Positions 57,401 through 64,000 of a stretch of DNA of 64,000 nucleotides are shown here, piece by piece (position 1 is the stretch's first letter; every line of letters begins with the position of its first letter). The notes beneath the pieces are model-generated. The model did no database searches. It was not told where the DNA came from and saw only the letters and a program-made list of their open reading frames with translations. This DNA is from Protula sp. h YS-2021 (Eukaryota > Annelida > Polychaeta > Sabellida > Serpulidae): contig OX457029.1 in NCBI GenBank assembly GCA_949752745.1, positions 10,269,511 to 10,333,510 of the forward strand, in the 5' to 3' direction. The translations under genes were made by a program, and so were the position numbers.

Positions 57401-59654
57401 AATATGAAAGCGACTCGTTTATAAGCACGACGCATTGTTTACAACACGCATGAACGGCACAGAGAGTATTTTTCTACCGGCGTTCTTAAGTACTTAAGGC
57501 CATGACGAAAGCCAATGACGTCGTGCGCTTCGCATCAGCGAAGTACTAGATGGTTGACAGCATGGCACAAATGGGTTAATGTAAGTTCCTGGTTCTTTAA
57601 CAAATGCAACAAAGCAGTTATGATATAGGGAGGCGCTGTTATAGGAACAGCATTTGACCCACATGCTAATTGGCACGTGGAGACTATGGTCAGAAGGTTC
57701 AGCAAATGCGGTTGGTCTGCTCGGTGGAAATGGCCACTTAAAGTGATCACTGTATAGTTAAGGGTCGGTCATGACGGTTAGGAGTGGGGTAGGACGGGGG
57801 AGGGAGGGGGGCGAGGTCTGTCATTTAGTAAGATATGTAGCTGTCTCATGTATTATGATCTGTGTCCGTCAGTGGAGGTTTAAGCCCTCTATTCGGACAG
57901 TGTCCGAGACAATCCCGCACAGAAACCTGATAATACATTGAATGAATACACTGAGTCCAAAGCAATAAGCCTCTTCTATGGCTCAAAATTGATTCGTTGT
58001 TCAGTCAAATAAGTACTTTGGTATACTTAAGATCAGACTGAGGTCATCGCTATTCATGGATTCTGTTACTCAGTGGAACTTTTGTCTGTGTAGATCCATA
58101 CATACCACTGCTGATTGCTTAAGTTGAGGCAGCGAAGTAACTCAGGTCTGATCGCCTGAACAGACTTCAATAACTTACTTCAAATCTTTTATCTATCAAA
58201 GTGGATTCCCAGGAAAAAGGAGTTCAGTCACGCGTTCAGTCATCGACATTTGGTTAGAAATGATGGGAGAAAATTAGATTTGCCGTTTTTGTCTGTTGAT
58301 TAGATAAGTACCTTGTGTCCGCAGAATGAGTCGAAGACTAACCACAAACCGTCTCATTTGAAAATAAGAACTATGAGTAGCCTGTGAGTGAAACTTTTTT
58401 TTTTTAGGTTTCCAATGGCTGGAAAGTAGCAGTAGCTCTATCTCAATAAATTAAGGATGGGGTATTGGGTTGGTTGAGGATGGGGGGCGGGGGAAAGGGA
58501 GGATCTCTTCTTGACATAGTTGCCCCGTTTTGATGTACTCTGAAGACAGAACATAACACCGCTTATAGCAATAGGAAGAGCGAAAAAAAAAACGCAGCGG
58601 AGAGTTAACCGGGAACCAGCGAGATTGTTTGCAGAATTAGTAAGCGCACTTGTAGCCTCCCGTATTTGCTGTGTCTACACAAAGAAGGTTCTCTTGACAT
58701 GGAAGACACAAGTGCCTTACAAATGAAAACACAAAATCTGTTCCATTAATAGGATGTGGTAACTTTCCTCACCACATGAAGGACGGAAAGTGGTTTCTAA
58801 ACGCATGAAACCCTTTGTCTGTCGGCTCCGGCCATCTCTTCAGGCTCCCACGGTATCGTAGTACATGTCATTTGTAGCGGTTCGGTCGGATCGCACCAGT
58901 TAGCTACACATTTACCAACAGTAGTGTTTTCGATTGAAATCTTCCCAAACCACGAAACAAGAAGAAAAACGCATCTGTAGCTGTTGCGGTTACCGTGAAA
59001 TCCCTCGGTATTTTTTGTTTTCTAAATATCGTACCATTTACCGAGGTGTTCCCTGAAGTATGTGCGTGTATTCCCCCCCCCCCTTTTTTTACCACACACA
59101 TGTGGAACTGAATATATTGTTACAAACTTGATGCTCACGTGGCCAGGGTTCATTTTCGATCTTGTATTGTCTGTGATTACGATTTTTTTTTTGCCTTTTG
59201 CTTTTTTCTTTGCCCACATTTTTGGAGAGCGCGCTTATGGCCTGCTTAGTTTTTTGAGAATGGAAAACGCAGACATATGTTTGTGGTTTTGCGACAATAA
59301 AGCAAAGTTGGAGGATATCGTAATGACGCTATCACGCATAACATATTTTACAGAATAGGTTTTATATAATGCACTCGAGTATTCGCTAACCGAATGCCGT
59401 CTCGTTGAAACTGCATAGCGGTTAGTCGCATAACCCGATTATTTGCATACTGTAGTAAAATTCATCACAGCTGTAATAGGTTATTTGAATTATGACGTGG
59501 CTTTTTCTCCAGTGTTTGTACTCCAATACTGGTTCGGTCTCTCGATAATTGGTGGTATGTAAAAGTGACATAAAACGGTGATCATGCTTCAGCTTCCGCG
59601 ATAGGGTTTTAAAAACTGTTTTCGTTGCAAATAATTGGAAAAACTGCGTACGGG

Positions 59655-59708
59655 TCTCAAAATAATAATAATAATAAGAAGAATAATAATAATAATAATA
59701 ATAAATAA
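59655..59708 (+). repeat. AAT microsatellite
   Basis: AATAAT run with two AAG interruptions, 37 bp upstream of exon 3. Confidence 0.95.
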
Positions 59709-59745
59709 TTTCTCAAAAGTAGTGTTTTCTTTCGGTTTGAAACAG

Positions 59746-59884
59746 GCTGGTTATCCGGGCGAGAAGCCGAGTACATGGAAACACTGAGTGAGGAGGAGGT
59801 GGGCAAGACTGTGACGTCAGTTCTCAAGAAGTTCCTTCGAAAACAGAGGAAAAAAGACTTGCCGAAACTGAAAAGAACGATCAG
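59746..59884 (+). CDS. Spermine oxidase-like polyamine oxidase, exon 3
   Basis: Acceptor GTTTGAAACAG|G and donor ATCAG|GTAAAC at 59885. The exon is 139 nt, enters in phase 1 and exits in phase 2. It starts G-W-L-S-G-R-E-A, the GW-x-x-G block that follows the substrate-channel strand in SMOX, then a helix with EEVGKTVTSVLKKF. It ends with a Lys-rich loop (RKQRKKDLPKLKRTIR) that is more basic than the human equivalent. Too short to appear as a long frame; found by homology and phase. Confidence 0.93.
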
Positions 59885-62800
59885 GTAAACACATTAGCAC
59901 GATTGAATGGTCAAGTAATGTGTCTTTTTTTTTTTTTTTTTTTTTTTTTTTTGAAAGATTTCCGCCCAAAATTTTCGCTGCCGCTCCCAGATCTCTGATG
60001 GCGCCTCTTTTATCGCTTATTCTTCCGATAAATAAATGTTATCAGTAGGTGATCACATTCATCGACACGGTCATCCGTGACCTGGATGTGTCATGCTGCT
60101 GAACGCCATTATGACAACGAAGTCCCATGTTATGACGCAAGTCCCCCCATCCCCCCGTCACATATCACGAAGCCGATATTTTGGATGCGGGAGCAGGATT
60201 GTGAAGCAATTAGGGTTTTGAGTGTGGCAACAGTGCATCTAACTGTTTTTCCCAGAGGGGGATTTAGGGGATTTCTCCCCCTCTCTCACCATTTAGTCCC
60301 CTTTTTGGGCTAAAAAATCCCCTACTGAATTTGAAAAAGCCCCTTCTTGATCTAGTGAGGCGGATTTTTGTTCGATGGTCGGATGAACATTACAATTTAA
60401 TTAGTGACCACTGATCATTTTACACACCACAGTTTGTGTGGAATCGTGTCATATTTACGAGAACAATCCCTAAAATCTTCCTTTCTGGTGAAAACAAAAT
60501 GGCTACGGTTTAGAGCAGATGAATTGAACATTAGTGCTTTTGTATCTTGTGTAGGATGCCTACGACATCCCCTACCATGGGGGAAAAGCCCCTATTTTTT
60601 TACAGAGGGGGATATTAAGCCCCTTGTCCTTCCATCCTCGGCAAAACACTGATCTAATACGCGGGGGGGGGGGGGAGACGATCTTGCTAGACGCCAAAAA
60701 GTAATAACTTATCCCTTTTCTGACGAGCAACATCTAGAAGGCTGCGAGTAGGGGCTACTGATGTAGACGTTTCGTGACTACTTTCCTGTGCACCGATACA
60801 TATTCGGAATGGAAGACGTGCAAGGACAGAGTACAGTTTCAATTGTAAACACAAATTTCCTCAGTCCGTTAAGCAAGAAAGCTGTGCATAAATGGGTAAC
60901 AAGGTCACTTCAAGCCTTGTCAAATCAACACAGCGATAACATTCAACGTGAAGTGTATCGTTGCAACATTATATACATATGTGAAAAAAGTGAACCTGAT
61001 CTGGCAGTGCCTGTTAGGAGTGCGTTCAGCGCCGTTAACTGGTCACAATGTCGCTGGACACTCATGTATTGCACTAAAACCTCGAACACTCTTGTTGTGT
61101 ACGCGCGGTGAATTTTAAGCATTGATATTTGTTTCATTGTGTTCGATATGACACAGGAGCTTATTGCGCATCGGTTTGGTCAGACTTACGCAAAGATCGT
61201 GGCATTGACGAAGAGAAATGACAAGGTGCTGTAGTTCAGTGGGTCAAAAACCAGTACAAAGAAATGCACCAGTGATAGAAAAATTAAAGTCAGAAAATTA
61301 TCTCTTAGCCTTGAGATGTCAGCAGAAAATAGATGCGTGAAGTTGAAGTTGGGTTTATCATAAGTTAGAACCACTAATAATATCTGTGTAGCCTTGGGTA
61401 CAAGGTACTTTACTGATTTTATACTTGTTCTCAAACGAGATGACGTAGAATTTATTTGTGTTTATTTGTTTGTACTGGGGCGACATACTATTCTCTTTTT
61501 CACAAGCAGTTTTAACCAATTAGGGAAATACTTCAAACACTGAAAAGCTCGAGATTTGTTTTATCGTCATGTGATCGCTGGCAGTCAGATACCTGTGGAT
61601 TTTCTTGATTTCCATAAGCCCCCGTATAAAGCAGTGCGCTCGGTTGCCCTATTTTGTGCTACCTAAGCATGGTATTTTTTTACATTAAGTATATCCCCAA
61701 ATGAAAGGGCTGCCAATTTAATCGCTTTTTGAAGGACTCCCCCACCCCCACCCCCACCCCAGTTCGACAGTTATTATGTAACGCATAGATTTAAGAAGCA
61801 AAAACGCGATAATGAGTACGGTGTAACCGTTGTTGCCTAACAGCCAACCGCTACGGCGGTTCGGTCTGTTGTGTCTAACACCTTTTTACTCCGCAGATCC
61901 ACTGGGGATTCCGCGCAGAATAGTACTCATAAATGAGAGGAATCACTTTTTTAAAAAAGTCACTAAAATATAGATTTTAGTGACTTGGACACTCATCTGA
62001 ACCTTTTTCATCACTGCAAGAATACTTAACACTGGGGGCTGGACAGTACGGGATGGGATAGATAGAAATATCAACCGCTCTGTGTTTATACTTAACAGAG
62101 GTCAGTGGTTTTATAACAACGCGGTGTAACAGCTCTTTGTCGCTGTTGTGCTGCCTGCGATGTAAACAAGTTTATGGTTTATTACTTGTTTACGTTCTAT
62201 CTGCGTAATGTGCAATTCATAGAAAGTATGACGTGTTCATGATCAGGGATGGAGGGGGTGGGGGTTGGGGGGCGTCGCTCTGCTACTGTTGCTATTGTTG
62301 GGATTCACTTGCAGCTGGTTCTTGCGTTGGAGGTTGTGAGATTATTAAGTCATTCAATTCAGTCAGGTTGCTCAGTTAGAATTCTATTGATCGCTCGCGG
62401 TGAACATTGATCAGAAATATCAAAAGTGACCGAAAAAAACTCGGGACGCCCTCATTGAAATCAATAATGAGTGACGTCACAGTTGATAAAATTATTGAGT
62501 GTTGAGTATAAGATGGTGTCCCAAAATAACTCTCAGTAATACTGACCCCGTTTTGTTAACTATTGGCTATAGATAAATAACTTCGGTTGGTGCTTGCTGT
62601 TAATTAACGACGAATCCTAGTTTTTCATGCACTTTATGATACTCGACTTTTTTTGCTGGCTGTCATAGTGTTTCTTTTAACGAACACTAGTCATTCGTAA
62701 AGACGAGTTCAACGGTCAACACATTTTCCCATGAGGTGAAAAAGCTACCGCACTGTTTGCGCGCTTCTTGGAAGTTCTGAAAGTTTTGTCAACACAATAT

Positions 62801-63544
62801 TTTGTGTTGTTAATTTCGGACTAGTCAAGCTTTTTATGACTATGCAACAGGTTGCTGTTCTTTTCATTTTTTGTTACGTTTATGTTTATCTCGGAAAGTG
62901 TTAGACAGAAAGGGAGACCATTGGTGTTTGTAGGCCAGAATGCACCTACAATTCATTGAGAAGTTACACAAGCCTTCCTTATAACACAGTGTTATTAAAG
63001 TAATATTTATAGTTTGTATAAAAAAGTCGACTTTGGTGTTGTGGTAAAAACAGTTTTCTTCTTACTTGCAAGTCATGCATCTGTCGATACGATCAGCGCC
63101 TGTAACGTTCAGTGTGGAGTAGACGCCTGTAATATGCAGTGTGCATTAAACGCGTGTAACATTCAGTATCTGTCCACATTAAATGCGTATTAGCAAGGGC
63201 CGAAGCGTTTCAAAAGGGCCGCCATGCCTCAAACCGTTATATGCTGTGCGTATTAAGCGTGCGTAACGTTAAGTTTGCATAAAACGCATGTTATGTACAT
63301 ACCGGTTAACAATTGCTTGGCCTACATTCGCCATTGTTGTGTAATGTATGACGTTTGTTCGTGTCCTCCAGTTTATGGAAGACGGGTTTGGTTTTATGCA
63401 GGGTTGGATGCGTACGAACAAGTACTCGCCCGCGTGACCGGTCGTATGCTCATTTCCAATACCGTTTTTGTATGACACGTGTTTGTGGCTTGCGTATAAC
63501 TGACGTAGAGGTGATGAGTGTGCGTGCTTTGTTTTGATTGACAG
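59885..63544 (+). other. Intron 3 of the polyamine oxidase gene
   Basis: 3.66 kb, GTAAAC ... GATTGACAG. Holds a T-run (59923-59952), a GGGGGATTT/AAGCCCC repeat cluster (60250-60625), a G-run (60663-60675) and a C-rich run (61740-61760). It also has a loose 30-40-bp repeat (GCGTGTAACATTCAGT-type words, 63095-63290). No exon seen. Confidence 0.8.
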
Positions 63545-63659
63545 GACGTCGTGGAAGAAGAACCCATACACACTCGGCTCCTACTCGTACATCCCCGTGG
63601 GCGCGCACATCGAGGACATTGAGACCCTGGGCGAACCCGTCATGGACCACCGCGACCGG
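63545..63659 (+). CDS. Spermine oxidase-like polyamine oxidase, exon 4
   Basis: Acceptor TTTTGATTGACAG|G and donor CGG|GTAAGT (63660). The exon is 115 nt, enters in phase 2, exits in phase 0. It encodes R-x-S-W-x-x-N-P-Y-x-x-G-S-Y-S-Y-x-x-V-G, the conserved W-x-x-NP-x-x-x-GSYSY block of SMOX/PAOX, and then an acidic linker to D-H-R-D-R. Exons 1-4 total 462 codons. The last FAD-binding segment (the family's G-E-A-T-H and the final helix, about 80 residues) is not in the window. Confidence 0.95.
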
Positions 63660-63860
63660 GTAAGTACGACCCCGGCTTGTGTTGTGCCACCCGTCAGACT
63701 TGTCAGCAGTGTACGTGCGTACGTGTGTGAGAGAGAAACAGAGATGCGGGAGAGAGAAAGAAAGAAAGAAAGAAATAAAGAAAGAAAGAAAGAAAGAAAG
63801 GTGACAGAAATAGTGTGTTTGTGAAAGAGAGGGAGAGAGAGATAGAAGGTGAGAAACAAG

Positions 63861-63910
<50 letters not shown>

Positions 63911-64000
63911 CAGAGAGGAGGGAGGGGGGAGGGTTGCGTCGCGACCCTGGGCCATTCATGGACCACCGCAACCAGATAAGCGTGTTCTGTGTTTCTCGTC
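63660..64000 (+). other. Start of the next intron of the polyamine oxidase gene
   Basis: Begins GTAAGT. GA- and GAAA-rich simple sequence fills 63724-63920, then a decayed copy of exon 4's 3' end follows (63942-63980). The window ends inside this intron. Confidence 0.85.
63942..63980 (+). repeat. Decayed partial copy of exon 4's 3' end
   Basis: GACCCTGGGC-C-ATTCATGGACCACCGC and AACCAGATAAG match 63624-63664 (GACCCTGGGCGAACCCGTCA..., then GACCGGGTAAG) apart from a small deletion and a few substitutions. The donor GT has become AT. The copies are about 318 bp apart with the GA-rich tract between them. Confidence 0.8.

Larger units (their letters stand above)
45887..59745 (+). other. Intron 2 of the polyamine oxidase gene
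   Basis: 13.9 kb, GTAGGT ... GAAACAG. Contains the 46416-47759 element, several G/C-runs (48546-48570, 52350-52370, 52826-52835, 52990-53000), a two-copy repeat at 49228-49300, an inverted dispersed repeat at 51318-51475, and an AAT microsatellite before exon 3. The long frames in 48448-48804, 52702-53268 and 53739-54081 show no domain or conserved motif. No nested gene is supported. Confidence 0.8.

Noticed and set aside
63450..63971. 124-173-codon minus-strand frames
   Set aside because: Ser-Leu repeats come from the GA/GAAA simple repeat, antisense to exon 4.

Overview
The window is animal nuclear DNA. It has long introns with GT/AG splice sites, a spermine-oxidase-type polyamine oxidase gene split into short exons, a BEL/Pao retroelement, a LINE RNase H fragment, many short non-autonomous DNA elements and several satellites. 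The repeat types (arrays with GACGGACGGACAGAC and TGACCTTGACC motifs, LINE tails with a TTGATT repeat, foldback elements) suggest a lophotrochozoan, most likely a mollusc. That placement is inference. There are no prokaryotic operons, CRISPR arrays, rRNA genes or tRNA genes that I can support.

Layout. 1-3605: an AT-rich satellite of about 165 bp that flips orientation near 1861. 3606-9419: a possible LTR/leader and a decayed BEL/Pao element with recognisable gag, zinc-knuckle, A17 protease, RT, RNase H, integrase and C-terminal regions, broken by stops, frameshifts and a deletion. 9725-10619: an AT-rich element rich in GATATC/GAGATC motifs. 11261-13229: the same satellite again. 13230-13977: a LINE 3' end on the minus strand. 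14-17.8 kb: a tandemly duplicated exon-like segment, foldback elements and a 31-bp minisatellite.

19.6-30.9 kb, minus strand: a multi-exon gene I could not name. I assembled it from splice sites and matching intron phases (exons 30870-30708, 29868-29703, 29126-28928, 21070-20975, 19795-19673). It encodes a basic, Ser/Thr-Pro-rich N-terminus with an NLS-like cluster, followed by a predicted coiled coil. Its 7.9-kb intron 3 holds a 4,492-bp non-coding element (21412-25903) bounded by a perfect 12-bp inverted repeat and a 6-bp GATTTG direct repeat. Most of that element is short non-coding repeat arrays.

31-40 kb is intergenic and repeat-dense: a roughly 53-bp satellite with an internal segmental duplication, CRE-like palindrome repeats, and two elements with mirrored motif-array termini. 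One of these surrounds a broken KRBA2/Ginger-like coding fragment.

40.1-64 kb, plus strand: the polyamine oxidase gene (SMOX-like), exons 40088-40289, 44957-45886, 59746-59884 and 63545-63659. Intron phases 1, 1, 2 and 0 agree. The C-terminal FAD-binding exon(s) lie beyond the window. The intron after exon 4 carries a decayed copy of the exon's own 3' end. Intron 2 holds a 1,344-bp element with a 39-bp TIR and a perfect 8-bp target duplication (GGTTTAAC).
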